Shown here piece by piece: positions 50,128-59,154 of a stretch of 59,889 nucleotides of DNA. The notes below the pieces were generated by a model. That model was not told where the DNA came from. It was given only the letters and a program-made list of their open reading frames with translations, and searched no databases. The translations under genes were made by a program, and so were the position numbers. The stretch comes from an uncultured Alphaproteobacteria bacterium (GTDB lineage: Bacteria > Pseudomonadota > Alphaproteobacteria > RF32 > CAG-239), in NCBI GenBank assembly GCA_944391705.1, contig CALXUN010000009.1, positions 1 to 59,889 on the forward strand, in the 5' to 3' direction. The stretch's first letter is position 1. Every line of letters starts with the position of its first letter.

Positions 50128-50219
50128 ATTTTATATTTTCCTAAAATGCAGGAATCTTTTTCTAAAAGTCTGATAATGGAAGAATTCCGGAAATATCACA
50201 TGGGATTAATGGTATAGAT

Positions 50220-50388
50220 ATCCCCCAGTAAACTGGGGGTTCTATAACAGCTACAAACCTTACGGTTTGACCACGCTCGTTGGCGTGGAGCGGTGTTGTT
50301 CCAACACCTTGGCATTCAGCCCCGAGTAAACTCGGGGTTTTCTGTAAGGCAACTAATAAAAAAGGTTCCTGCAACAGGAACCTTTTTT
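50220..50388. other. Hairpin-rich non-coding stretch
   Basis: Hairpins ccccagtaaactgggg (about 50222-50238), ccccgagtaaactcgggg (50320-50338) and ggttcctgcaacaggaacc (50364-50382) are separated by sequence with a strong non-coding look. The first two share the loop agtaaact, so the same short palindrome occurs twice. No gene is seen on either strand. Confidence 0.6.
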
Positions 50389-50712
50389 TAATGGTAGGCG
50401 CGCAGGGATTACTTCGTTCACTGGCGCTCATCGGCAGCGCCGACCGGCGTCCTAAAGTCCGCCTTTCGCTGGTAGTCGAACCCTTCTTTCCAGGGTTCTC
50501 ATCCCGCGCTTCTAAGACCATTAAAAAAGGCCGGATAAACCGGCCTTTTTTAATGGTAGGCGCGCAGGGATTACTTCGTTCACTGGCGCTCATCGGCAGC
50601 GCCGACCGGCGTCCTAAAGTCCGCCTTTCGCTGGTAGTCGAACCCTTCTTTCCAGGGTTCTCATCCCGCGCTTCTAAGACCATTAAAAAAGGCCGGATAA
50701 ACCGGCCTTTTT
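50389..50712 (-). repeat. Two 162-bp tandem copies carrying the 3' end of tRNA-Lys
   Basis: Positions 50389-50550 and 50551-50712 are near-perfect copies with period 162. Each begins on the plus strand with taatggtaggcgcgcaggg, the last 16-19 bases of the adjacent tRNA-Lys including CCA, then diverges into about 105 bases not found in the tRNA. It ends in an aaggccgg / ccggcctt hairpin identical to the one after the tRNA. The array is therefore built from partial tRNA plus terminator units. The minus-strand frame across it (50162-50683) is not considered coding. Confidence 0.92.
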
Positions 50713-50715
50713 TAA

Positions 50716-50792
50716 TGGTAGGCGCGCAGGGATTCGAACCCTGGACCCACTGATTAAGAGTCAGTTGCTCTAGCCAACTGAGCTACGCACCC
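50716..50792 (-). tRNA. tRNA-Lys(CTT)
   Basis: The minus strand gives GGGTGCGTAGCTCAGTTGGC at the 5' end, an anticodon arm ACTGA-CTCTTAA-TCAGT (anticodon CTT), a T-arm with GGTTCGAATCC, and an encoded CCA. All four arms pair. A terminator hairpin (aaggccgg / ccggcctt) follows at 50688-50710, which also closes the second 162-bp repeat. Confidence 0.95.
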
Positions 50793-50951
50793 ATACTTTT
50801 TTGGTCGTGGCAGACTATAACGCGCTATTTTTAATTTTGCAATACCTTTTTTATTTTTTTTTGAAAATATTTATGAAAACCTCATCTTTTTATTGCATAA
50901 ACTAAAAATAAGCAGTAAATTTTTATATATTTATTTATGATGAGGTGTATT

Positions 50952-51902
50952 ATGAAGAAAATTGTTGAAAAATTTAAATCTTTGTTTCAAAAGAAAAAAA
51001 AAGAACCCTGGTATAAAAAAATCATCAAAAAATCCGCATCTGTGATGGATATGAAAAGACGCAACAAATTCATTACGTTTTTTATCCTTTTATTTGTTGC
51101 CGTTTATTTTTGTATGCCTTCTTTAGAAACCATTGTTAAAGATGTTGTTCATAAATACGGCAGTCAGATTACGGGAACCGATGTTTCTTTAGGCGGCATA
51201 GATCTTAAGCTTTCTGAAGGCTCGGCGGCTGTTAAAGGTATAAAAATCGGCAATCCAAAAGGTTATCAGTCTAAAAATTTATTTTATCTCAAAGAACTCG
51301 GTGTTAAACTTGATATAAGTTCTTTAACCGGCGATACCATTATTATCGAATCAATTACAATCAATAATCCGGAAATCACTTATGAGATGAAAACCTTAAA
51401 ACAAAGTAATGTCAGCGAGATTCTGGATAATATCAAAAAGAATACCGCTTCCGCAGAATCTCAAGACAAATCAACCCCAAAAGAAGAAACTAAAAAAGAT
51501 ACGGATAGTGCCGGAAGCAAAAAAGTTATTATTAAAACCCTGACTGTTGCCGACGGCAAAGTTTCTGCCATTTTGGGTTCCGGTTCGGTAAAAGCGCCGA
51601 TTAATGTTGCTCTTCCAAAAATTGAAATGAAAAATATCGGACAGGAAAAACAAAGCGGTGAATCCATTCCGGTTATTTTAAGCAAAGTTATTACCAAAAT
51701 CCTGCAAACAGCCTCTCAGACAGTTGTTTCCGCAAATCTTGAAGGTTTGCGTGATGCCACCTTGGAAAATGTGAAAAATGTTACCGACAACTTAAAAGAC
51801 AGTGCCGATAATTTAAAAAATCAAGGTAAAAACGCAGCAGAAAATGTCCAAAAAGCTGCCGATGACATAAAAAACAGCTTGGGCGGCTTGTTTAAGAAAT
51901 AA
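50952..51902 (+). CDS. AsmA-like membrane-anchored protein with helical tail
   Basis: 316 residues from ATG 50952 (SD gaggtg); a start five codons earlier is possible. A Lys-rich cytoplasmic tail precedes one membrane segment (FITFFILLFVAVYFCM). The periplasmic part has AsmA-like beta segments (SAAVKGIKIGNPKGYQSKNL, LDISSLTGDTIIIESITINN). The C-terminal ~60 residues form amphipathic repeats (NVTDNLKDSADNLKNQGKNA) resembling apolipophorin or YtxH-type helices. AsmA-type proteins are linked to lipid transport between membranes. Monocistronic. Confidence 0.78.
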   Translation: MKKIVEKFKSLFQKKKKEPWYKKIIKKSASVMDMKRRNKFITFFILLFVAVYFCMPSLETIVKDVVHKYGSQITGTDVSLGGIDLKLSEGSAAVKGIKIGNPKGYQSKNLFYLKELGVKLDISSLTGDTIIIESITINNPEITYEMKTLKQSNVSEILDNIKKNTASAESQDKSTPKEETKKDTDSAGSKKVIIKTLTVADGKVSAILGSGSVKAPINVALPKIEMKNIGQEKQSGESIPVILSKVITKILQTASQTVVSANLEGLRDATLENVKNVTDNLKDSADNLKNQGKNAAENVQKAADDIKNSLGGLFKK

Positions 51903-51917
51903 ACTTTATTTATTTTT

Positions 51918-51946
51918 ATCCCCTCTTTTCAGAGGGGATTTTTTTG
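51918..51946 (+). terminator. Rho-independent terminator
   Basis: Stem atcccctc / gaggggat around ttttca, T-run. Confidence 0.9.
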
Positions 51947-51985
51947 TATTTAACTGGTACTTTGAGCCTTACAGGCGTTAATGCA

Positions 51986-52017
51986 GAACCGCCGGCCAGG
52001 CCGGCGGGTTCCTTTTT
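51986..52017 (+). terminator. Second terminator-like hairpin
   Basis: Stem gaaccgccggcc / ggccggcgggttc followed by ctttttg, about 85 bases after the AsmA-like gene. Confidence 0.7.
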
Positions 52018-52066
52018 GTATCTTTGTTTACCTCTATTTGCGTCATCCAACCATATTAACTGAAAA

Positions 52067-52093
52067 GGCTCCGGTTTGCAACCGGAGCCTGCT
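52067..52093 (-). terminator. Terminator of the glycine-zipper lipoprotein gene
   Basis: Minus strand: aggctccggtt / aaccggagcct with a short loop then TTTTC. Confidence 0.75.
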
Positions 52094-52107
52094 AAACGCA
52101 TGTAATT

Positions 52108-52554
52108 TTAATAAGCAATCAAACGAGCCGGATTGCCGTATAAAAGCATACATCTCTGGCCGGGGCTTAACAAAACGTCAGTGCCCTGGGTAATGGTTAT
52201 CACCTGCCCGTTGTTCAACTCAACAATATATTCATATCCTTTTTGCGATGATAAAGCACCTTGTGCCGCATTGCCGGCAATGCCGCCCAACACCGCACCG
52301 CCGATACTTCCCAGCCAATGCGCCGTGCTGTCGCCGCCAATACCGTATCCGGCCACGCCGCCGGCCGCACCGCCGATAAGCGTTCCGAGCTCATTATTAC
52401 TTTTAACCTGAACCTGACGTACGTTTATCACCCGGCACTGGGCTGCCGCATTTGCCTGTCCGACTGAACTTGTGCCGTATTGATAAGAATCGATATCCGA
52501 CTGGCAAGCCGCCAACAACAACACCGGAACCACCGTTGCTAAAATTTTTTTCAT
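52108..52554 (-). CDS. Glycine-zipper outer-membrane lipoprotein (17-kDa-antigen/SlyB type)
   Basis: 148 residues with lipobox LLLAAC (Cys17). The central region ELGTLIGGAAGGVAGYGIGG with IGGAVLGGIAGNAAQGAL is a glycine zipper; the C-terminal beta part ends VITITQGTDVLLSPGQRCML. This matches the Rickettsia 17-kDa antigen / SlyB / Pcp layout. A decayed copy of the 3' end is at 5255-5345. SD aggaga before the ATG. Its role is probably envelope integrity. Confidence 0.88.
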   Translation of the reverse strand: MKKILATVVPVLLLAACQSDIDSYQYGTSSVGQANAAAQCRVINVRQVQVKSNNELGTLIGGAAGGVAGYGIGGDSTAHWLGSIGGAVLGGIAGNAAQGALSSQKGYEYIVELNNGQVITITQGTDVLLSPGQRCMLLYGNPARLIAY

Positions 52555-52695
52555 ATCACTTCTCCTAAAAAATTTATTTGATTATAATTTATACCGATAA
52601 AATTTGTTGTCAATGCTGGACAATTAAAGATTGTTGATGTATAGTGCAAAAGATTTTTAAAATGTTCATCTTTATATTCAAGGGAATGAGTAAAA

Positions 52696-54084
52696 ATGTT
52701 GAAAAGAACAAAAATAATTGACCTGTTGGCGGCTGATGCCCCAAAAGAAAAAGTACTGTTGAAAGGCTGGATTCGCACCCGGCGCGATGCCAAAGATTTT
52801 TCATTTATCGAAGTTAATGACGGCTCTTGTTTGAAAAACATGCAGGTTATTGCCAACAATGCCCTTGATAATTATGATGATGTTAAAAAAATTTCAACCG
52901 GTTCGTCAGTTGCCGTAACCGGTGCTTTGGTCGAATCCCAGGGCGGCAGCCAGAAATATGAAGTCGTGGCCGAAAAAGTAGAAATCTATTCCATGGCGCC
53001 TGATGATTATCCGCTGCAAAAGAAAAAACATACCGATGAATATCTGCGCACAATTGCCCATTTGCGGCCGCGCACCAACAAATACGGCGCTGCTTTCCGC
53101 ATCCGGTCGGAACTTTCATATGCCATTCACAAGTTTTTTCATGACCGTGGTTTCTTTTATGTTCATACCCCGATTATCACGGGTTCAGACTGTGAAGGCG
53201 CCGGCGAAATGTTTCAGGTAACAACTTTAGACCTGGGCAATCCGCCGCGTACCCCTGACGGAAAAATCGATTATAGTCAGGACTTTTTCGGTAAAGAGGC
53301 ACACTTAACAGTTTCCGGACAACTTAACGGTGAAATGTATGCTACGGCTTTGGGCAATATTTACACCTTCGGTCCGACATTCAGAGCCGAAAATTCAAAC
53401 ACCCAGCGCCATGCCGCCGAATTTTGGATGATTGAACCGGAAATGGCCTTTGCCGATATTCATGATGACATGGATCTGGCTGAAGATATGGTGCGTTCGT
53501 GTGTCAAACATATTATGGATCATTGCGCACAGGATTTGGAATTATTTGAAAAGTTTGTCGACCCGACTTTGCAACAAACGCTTGAAAACATCGCTCATAA
53601 CAGTTTTGCCCGGATTACGTATAGCGAGGCCATTGAAATCATGCAAAAATCAGGCAAAAACTTTGAATACAAGCCGGAATACGGAATTGATATGCAAACC
53701 GAACACGAGCGTTTCTTAGCGGAAGAATATTTCAAAAAACCGGTTATTGTCCGTGACTATCCGAAAGAAATCAAAGCTTTTTATATGCGCTTAAACGATG
53801 ATGGCAAAACGGTTGCCGCCATGGACGTTCTGGTTCCGAGAATCGGCGAGCTTATCGGCGGGTCGCAGCGTGAAGAACGCTATGAGGTACTGGTTCAAAA
53901 AATTAAAGATATGGGTATGCGGGTTGAAGATTATGCCTGGTATCTGGATTCCCGCAAATACGGTTCGGTACCGCACGCCGGTTTCGGACTTGGTTTTGAA
54001 CGGATGATGATGCTTGTGACCGGCATTGCCAATATCCGTGATGTTATCCCGTTCCCGCGGACACCAAAATCCATTAATTTTTAA
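52696..54084 (+). CDS. asnS: Asparaginyl-tRNA synthetase
   Basis: 462 residues. The N-terminal OB domain ([20 protein letters not shown]) and class II motifs are present: motif 1 [20 protein letters not shown], motif 2 [20 protein letters not shown], motif 3 [18 protein letters not shown]. The residues following FRAE fit Asn rather than Asp activation. SD-like aaggg lies 12 bases before the ATG. A direct AsnRS means the tRNA-dependent transamidation route is not the only source of Asn-tRNA. Confidence 0.96.
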   Translation: MLKRTKIIDLLAADAPKEKVLLKGWIRTRRDAKDFSFIEVNDGSCLKNMQVIANNALDNYDDVKKISTGSSVAVTGALVESQGGSQKYEVVAEKVEIYSMAPDDYPLQKKKHTDEYLRTIAHLRPRTNKYGAAFRIRSELSYAIHKFFHDRGFFYVHTPIITGSDCEGAGEMFQVTTLDLGNPPRTPDGKIDYSQDFFGKEAHLTVSGQLNGEMYATALGNIYTFGPTFRAENSNTQRHAAEFWMIEPEMAFADIHDDMDLAEDMVRSCVKHIMDHCAQDLELFEKFVDPTLQQTLENIAHNSFARITYSEAIEIMQKSGKNFEYKPEYGIDMQTEHERFLAEEYFKKPVIVRDYPKEIKAFYMRLNDDGKTVAAMDVLVPRIGELIGGSQREERYEVLVQKIKDMGMRVEDYAWYLDSRKYGSVPHAGFGLGFERMMMLVTGIANIRDVIPFPRTPKSINF

Positions 54085-54097
54085 GGAGAGCCTATTT

Positions 54098-54697
54098 ATG
54101 AAATACGGACGGTTATACCTGCTGCTCGGCACTTTAATCCTGCTGTTTCCGGCAGCAGGTATGGCTTCCGGTATGTCGGAAGAAACGGATGCGCAAAACA
54201 CCTTTTCTGCCGAAGACGGCTTTTTTCAAAGTGAAGATGTTATAACGGATATTGATGAAACGAATCCGGAGTTTTACCGTGAAAGCGAACAGCTTGGACA
54301 GCTAAAAGATATAACGCCGCCGGCGTGTTCTTCACCGGAATTATACGCTAAAATCCGGGAACGTATTTTAGCCTATACCGACACCCTTACGGCGCAATCA
54401 ACGCTTGCTAAACGCCAAAAAGCGCTTATCCTTGCAAACTTAGGCGGTTTTTCTAATGTTTCGGTTGAAAGTTTTAAACCGGAAACTGATTATAATGCGG
54501 CCAACGCTCTGATTATGATTAAAATTAATGAAAAAATCCCGGAAAAGGACATTATTTTATGCCGGCAAAATCAGGCAACCAGGGGAACGCCTCTGTATGT
54601 GGTGCTTTATCCTTATGCCGATAATTATAGGGGATATATTATCAATCTGGATAAAAACAGTATTGATTATAAAGATATTTCGTTTATTTATCCATAA
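54098..54697 (+). CDS. Secreted hypothetical protein, 199 residues
   Basis: From ATG 54098 (SD aaggag); a frame from 54026 would overlap asnS. Signal peptide YLLLGTLILLFPAAGMASGM, then an acidic region (EETDAQNTFSAEDGFFQSED), a helical segment (KIRERILAYTDTLTAQSTLA) and a beta C-terminal end (PLYVVLYPYADNYRGYIINL). No known family. Thirteen bases after asnS, so probably cotranscribed with it. Confidence 0.75.
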   Translation: MKYGRLYLLLGTLILLFPAAGMASGMSEETDAQNTFSAEDGFFQSEDVITDIDETNPEFYRESEQLGQLKDITPPACSSPELYAKIRERILAYTDTLTAQSTLAKRQKALILANLGGFSNVSVESFKPETDYNAANALIMIKINEKIPEKDIILCRQNQATRGTPLYVVLYPYADNYRGYIINLDKNSIDYKDISFIYP

Positions 54698-54763
54698 CTC
54701 TTGATTTAAAATAAATTTTTATCTAAATGTATTAAGGTTATACATTAACTTATATTGCACAAA

Positions 54764-55675
54764 ATGGCAGACGTAAACGAACATAAAAATCTGGTTGTGG
54801 TTAACAACAAGACAAATTTGCCGGCGGTTATCGACGATAACGGCCTGTATTCCTATTTGGAACAGATTAAAAAATTCCCGGTTCTGACCGAAGATGAAGA
54901 AACCCGCCTTATCAGTGATTTTAAAACCAACGGCAATTTGGAATCGGCTCAGAAGCTGATTACCTCGCATTTGCGTCTGGCGGCTAAAATCGCCCTGACT
55001 TACCGCCGTTACGGCCTGCCGATGTCGGATATTATTTCGGAGGCCAATATCGGTTTGATGCAGGCGGTTAAAAAATTTGATCAGGAGAAAAAAGTCCGCC
55101 TTGCCACATACGCTATCTGGTGGATTAAGGCCGCCATCCATGACTATATTCTGCGTTCATGGTCGCTTGTGAAAATCGGTACCGTGGCCGCCCAGAAAAA
55201 ACTGTTTTACAATCTCGGGCGGATTAAAGCACGTTTAGGCTTGTATGAAAATAAAGAACTTGAACCGAAAGTCGTGAAAGAAATCGCCAAAGAACTGGTG
55301 GTCGATGAACAAGATGTCGTGGAGATGAACCGGAGAATCGGCGGCGATAAATCGTTAAATGTTTCGGTTTACAGCAGTTCGGATGATGAAAGTAAAGAAA
55401 GAATCGATATGCTGGCTGACAGCCGTCAGAATGTTGAGGGCAGAGTTGCTGGCAGACAGGAGGCCGAATATAAACGTAAAATTTTGTTGGAATGCCTTGC
55501 CACACTTAATGAACGCGAACAGTTCATTATCAAAAACCGGATGCTGACCGACAAGCCGGTCACGCTTGATGAAATCGGCAATAAATTCAACATCAGCCGG
55601 GAGCGTGTGCGTCAAATCGAAAAACGGGCATTCGAAAAACTCTCCGAAGAAGTAAAATCAAGAATGGCGGCTTAA
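54764..55675 (+). CDS. rpoH: RNA polymerase sigma factor RpoH (sigma-32)
   Basis: 303 residues from ATG 54764; a TTG three codons earlier is possible. Region 2: LRLAAKIALTYRRYGLPMSD then EANIGLMQAVKKFD and ATYAIWWIKAAIHDYILRSW. RpoH box AAQKKLFYNLGRIK. Region 4: VTLDEIGNKFNISRERVRQI. It directs heat-shock transcription, including probably lon in this window. No SD is evident at the start, which could allow structure- or temperature-dependent control. Its stop directly abuts prmC (TAAATG). Confidence 0.95.
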   Translation: MADVNEHKNLVVVNNKTNLPAVIDDNGLYSYLEQIKKFPVLTEDEETRLISDFKTNGNLESAQKLITSHLRLAAKIALTYRRYGLPMSDIISEANIGLMQAVKKFDQEKKVRLATYAIWWIKAAIHDYILRSWSLVKIGTVAAQKKLFYNLGRIKARLGLYENKELEPKVVKEIAKELVVDEQDVVEMNRRIGGDKSLNVSVYSSSDDESKERIDMLADSRQNVEGRVAGRQEAEYKRKILLECLATLNEREQFIIKNRMLTDKPVTLDEIGNKFNISRERVRQIEKRAFEKLSEEVKSRMAA

Positions 55676-56536
55676 ATGGCTCAATCTGTCTATGAAGAAC
55701 TTATCCGCCGGTTTATTGAAGCCAAAATTCCCTCTCCCAGGCTGGAAGCAAGGCTTTTAATCGCTGCTGCGGCCGGTACGGATGCCGACAACATCAGTTC
55801 TGACACCGTTCTTTCTGACGATGCTAAGAAGCGTTTGGAAAAAATGGCAGAAGAGCGCTTAAAACATAAACCCTTAGATAAGATTATCGGCCATAAAGCC
55901 TTTTACAAATATGATTTTATCGTTAATGAAAATGTTTTATCCCCGCGACCGGATACGGAAATTCTGGTTATGGCGGCAGCAGATATCATCCACAAACATA
56001 ATGTTCGCTCCGTTTTGGATATGGGAACCGGTTCGGGGTGTATCTTGTTATCTTTGTTAAAAGATTTTCCGGATTTGCATGGTACAGGCATTGATATATC
56101 AGACACGGCACTCCAAACAGCCCGCTCAAACTTAAAAAAACTCAACCTCAATCTCAGGCAGGCTGATTTTTTCCAGACAGACTGGTTTAATGACCATATC
56201 TTATCCGTTCACGGCGCCCCGTTTGATTTAATTGTATCCAACCCGCCTTATATTCCGGGTGATGAAATTAATTCTTTAGATACGGAAGTGAAAGATTTTG
56301 ACCCCAAACTTGCATTGGACGGCGGTTCGGACGGTCTTAAAAGCTACCGGCGGATTGCCGAAATTTCTCCTTTTCTGCTATCCTCTAAAGGATTTATCCT
56401 GCTTGAATGCGGCGCCGGACAAGCTCAGGATATTATCCCGATATTTACCTTAAACGGATTTGAGCATATTAAAACCCTGCCCGACCTTGCCGGCATAGAA
56501 AGATGTATTATTTTTAGAAAAAAGGATTGCATTTGA
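55676..56536 (+). CDS. prmC: Peptide chain release factor N5-glutamine methyltransferase (PrmC/HemK)
   Basis: 286 residues. N-terminal helical domain, then SAM-binding VLDMGTGSGCILLSLLKDFP and the catalytic DLIVSNPPYIPGDE (NPPY). It methylates the GGQ Gln of release factors. The usual partner prfA is not upstream; here the gene follows rpoH with no gap. DUF4167 downstream of prmC is an alphaproteobacterial hallmark. Confidence 0.95.
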   Translation: MAQSVYEELIRRFIEAKIPSPRLEARLLIAAAAGTDADNISSDTVLSDDAKKRLEKMAEERLKHKPLDKIIGHKAFYKYDFIVNENVLSPRPDTEILVMAAADIIHKHNVRSVLDMGTGSGCILLSLLKDFPDLHGTGIDISDTALQTARSNLKKLNLNLRQADFFQTDWFNDHILSVHGAPFDLIVSNPPYIPGDEINSLDTEVKDFDPKLALDGGSDGLKSYRRIAEISPFLLSSKGFILLECGAGQAQDIIPIFTLNGFEHIKTLPDLAGIERCIIFRKKDCI

Positions 56537-56662
56537 AAAAAAAATATATATTATTCAATCGTCGGCACGGAAATTTTGTTTATCAGTGCCCTTTTTCCGA
56601 TTTTTTACTTTAATTTGATTTTTAACCCGGCTTCACAGCCCCCAACATGGTTTATGTAAGAT

Positions 56663-57244
56663 ATGAAAAAAAACAATAAATTTCGCAACGGCGGCGCCAA
56701 CAGTAACGCGTATTCGCTTAATTACAGATTTGACAGCATCAGTCCTGCCGGCAAGGTCAGCGGCACGGCTCTGGACTTAATCAAAAAATATAATGAACTG
56801 GCTAAAGAGGCTCATGGTTCGGGCGATTATATCGAGATGGAGATTTACCGCCAATATGCCGAGCACTATCGTAAAATTGTTACCGAAATCAACGAACGGA
56901 AAAACGCACGAATCGAGAATGCCGCCAACACGGTTTCTGCTCAGGAAAGAAGTCCCGATCAAGATAATTCTCAGGAAAACACAACTGAAGATTCAGCTGT
57001 CACCAATAAGGCCGCAGCTGATGATACGGTTCAAAAATCAACCGATGAGCCGGCAAAGGCTGACGGCAAGTTAAAGATAACGGCTAAAAAATCTTTTAAA
57101 ATCATTGAAATACAACCTCAACAAAACAATGCAGATATGACAGAAACCGGAAATGAGACAACCGTTAAACGTAAGCGTTGCACCAGACGCAAACCGGAAA
57201 CGAACGCACAACCGGCTGAAACTGCAGCAGCGGCCGTTGTCTGA
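56663..57244 (+). CDS. DUF4167-family protein
   Basis: 193 residues. The conserved N-terminal part runs to about residue 80: YSLNYRFDSISPAGKVSGTA, then LIKKYNELAKEAHGSGDYIE and YRQYAEHYRKIVTEINER. The C-terminal half is low complexity and basic at its end (VKRKRCTRRKPETNAQP). RNA association is suspected from the family and the basic tail, but not proven. Its position after prmC supports the family call. Confidence 0.9.
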   Translation: MKKNNKFRNGGANSNAYSLNYRFDSISPAGKVSGTALDLIKKYNELAKEAHGSGDYIEMEIYRQYAEHYRKIVTEINERKNARIENAANTVSAQERSPDQDNSQENTTEDSAVTNKAAADDTVQKSTDEPAKADGKLKITAKKSFKIIEIQPQQNNADMTETGNETTVKRKRCTRRKPETNAQPAETAAAAVV

Positions 57245-57347
57245 TTTACATTCTTAAAACAAACAAAAGAGTATTTAAAATTTGTTTTAACGGAAATATG
57301 ATTAAAAAATAACGATATATTACTGGTTTATGCGAAAGGTTAAAAAA

Positions 57348-58469
57348 ATGGGATTTTTTGTTGCAATGCTGATTGTTATGATAGCCTGCCTGGCTATTAC
57401 ATACAAAACGTTGGCCGGTTACGGGCATTTGCCGCTTTGGGCCAAGCTTTTAATTTTAGCACTGCTAACCATTGCCTGGTTCAGCCCGATGATTTTGCGG
57501 ATTATAAGAGATTTTGAGTGGCTGGGCGGAACAGCTTATGCCGTTGCGGCCAAAAGCTCTTATTTTCTGATGGGATTTGCTTTTATCCTGTTTATGATTT
57601 TGCTCTTTCGCGATGTCATTTGGTACATTGTATATTATATTTCCCACAATCCGGAGTTAAGCCCGGATAACGTCCGCCTGCTTAACCGGAATAATCTGAT
57701 TGCCGTCGCCGCTGCCTTGCTTATTTCTTTATACAGCGTTTATGAGGCCAATAAAACACCGGCAGTTAAGGAAATTAATATTACTGATGACCGGGTTAAG
57801 GAAGATACCCGGCTGGTTGTGGCAAGTGATTTACATATTGACCGGGCAACGCCGTTGTGGCAGATCCGACAGATTGTTGATGAAATCAACCGGCAAAAAC
57901 CGGACTATGTTTTATTAGTCGGCGATGTGATTGATGATGTTCCCGATAACTTAAAAGAAAAAATGGAAGAGCTTAAAAAAATCAAAGCACAAAAAATCTA
58001 TCTTAGTTTCGGTAATCATGAATATTATAATGCACCGGTCAAATGGATGATTGAATTTACCCACATGGGATTTGAAGTTTTACACAATACCGGTGGTGAA
58101 ATAGGCCAGACCGGCATTTATCTGGCCGGCGTTCCCGATGCTAATTCGGCAACCATAAATTACACAAAAGCTTTATTTGGCGCCAAAGACGGATATTATA
58201 AGATATTAATGTCGCATTCGCCGCGGACTATCAAAGATGAAGACAATAAATTTGATTTTCAGGTTTCGGGACATACGCACGGCGGACAGATTTTTCCGTT
58301 CCATTTTCTGGCTAAAGAAGCCAACGGTTATCTGGCCGGCATGTATGAAATGGAAAGCGGTAACAAGCTTTATATCACCCGCGGCGCCGGTTACTGGGGA
58401 CCGCCGATGCGGCTTCTGGCACCATCAGATATTACAGTTATTAACCTGAAAGCCGGAAAAAATGTCTAA
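57348..58469 (+). CDS. Membrane metallophosphoesterase, paralogue 2
   Basis: 373 residues from ATG 57348 (gaaagg just upstream); ATG 57330 adds six residues. Three to four hydrophobic segments cover the first ~130 residues (VAMLIVMIACLAITYKTLAG, YFLMGFAFILFMILLF). The phosphoesterase domain has VVASDLHIDR, LLVGDVIDDV, SFGNHEYYNA, MSHSPRTI and VSGHTHGGQIFPFH. Same architecture as the gene at 31384, with the C-terminal motif GAGYWGPPMRLLAPSDITVI. Overlaps the next gene by eight bases. Confidence 0.87.
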   Translation: MGFFVAMLIVMIACLAITYKTLAGYGHLPLWAKLLILALLTIAWFSPMILRIIRDFEWLGGTAYAVAAKSSYFLMGFAFILFMILLFRDVIWYIVYYISHNPELSPDNVRLLNRNNLIAVAAALLISLYSVYEANKTPAVKEINITDDRVKEDTRLVVASDLHIDRATPLWQIRQIVDEINRQKPDYVLLVGDVIDDVPDNLKEKMEELKKIKAQKIYLSFGNHEYYNAPVKWMIEFTHMGFEVLHNTGGEIGQTGIYLAGVPDANSATINYTKALFGAKDGYYKILMSHSPRTIKDEDNKFDFQVSGHTHGGQIFPFHFLAKEANGYLAGMYEMESGNKLYITRGAGYWGPPMRLLAPSDITVINLKAGKNV

Positions 58470-59154
58470 AAAAACGCTGCTGATTGACTGCGACGGCGTT
58501 TTATACCCGTTTTCCCAACTTACTTTGCAGGATTTTGTTTCGGCAATGAAAAAAACATACCGGGAAGATGTCGGCATTGACGGCGCGACACAGGTTAAAA
58601 TTTCAGAAGATACCCTTGCCAAAAATCAATTGGGAATGTTTAATTACATTAAAGCCATTTGCAACCATGCCGGCTATAATTTTGAAACGTTTTGCCGTAA
58701 AATGTTTGATCGGGTTGATTACAGCAAAATTACGCGCGATGACGGATTATATCAAAATATTGTTCAGGCCTCACGTTCCCAACAGCTTGTTATTGTGACA
58801 AACAATCATATTTATCATTTAAATAATGTCTTGAAACAACGTTTCGGCAAAAGTGTTTTTGATTTTGAGAACATCGGTATCCGTTGCTATGATATTACGG
58901 CTACGGAAAAAAACGGCGTATTTCTGCCCAAGCAAAACCCGAAAGCGTTAACGTTTTTAACAGAAAAAATCGGTGTATCGGTTTACGACTGTGTTATGCT
59001 TGATGATACCCCGCGCAATATTGAAGCTGCCAAAAGCATCGGTATGCCCGGCATACTGATTGATGAAGATTTTACCTTAAAAAAATATCTCCAGCAGGAA
59101 CAGCAAAAAACACTTAACAGAGGAAAAGAATATGACACAAAACACTTGGGATAA
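58462..59154 (+). CDS. HAD-superfamily hydrolase, pyrimidine 5'-nucleotidase-like
   Basis: 230 residues. HAD motif I LLIDCDGVLYPF, motif II VIVTNNHIYHL, motif III/IV region VMLDDTPRNIEAAKSIGMPG. The short helical cap resembles SDT1/Phm8-type 5'-nucleotidases. Substrate unknown. Starts within the end of the phosphoesterase gene and ends within the next gene, so all three are coupled. Confidence 0.82.
   Translation: MSKKTLLIDCDGVLYPFSQLTLQDFVSAMKKTYREDVGIDGATQVKISEDTLAKNQLGMFNYIKAICNHAGYNFETFCRKMFDRVDYSKITRDDGLYQNIVQASRSQQLVIVTNNHIYHLNNVLKQRFGKSVFDFENIGIRCYDITATEKNGVFLPKQNPKALTFLTEKIGVSVYDCVMLDDTPRNIEAAKSIGMPGILIDEDFTLKKYLQQEQQKTLNRGKEYDTKHLG

Noticed and set aside
50162..50683. 173-codon minus-strand frame across the tRNA-Lys repeats
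   Set aside because: Its codons are generated by a 162-bp non-coding tandem repeat that holds tRNA 3' ends and terminators; 162 is divisible by three, which keeps the frame open by chance. The plus-strand frame 50280-50753 is rejected for the same reason and also runs into the tRNA.
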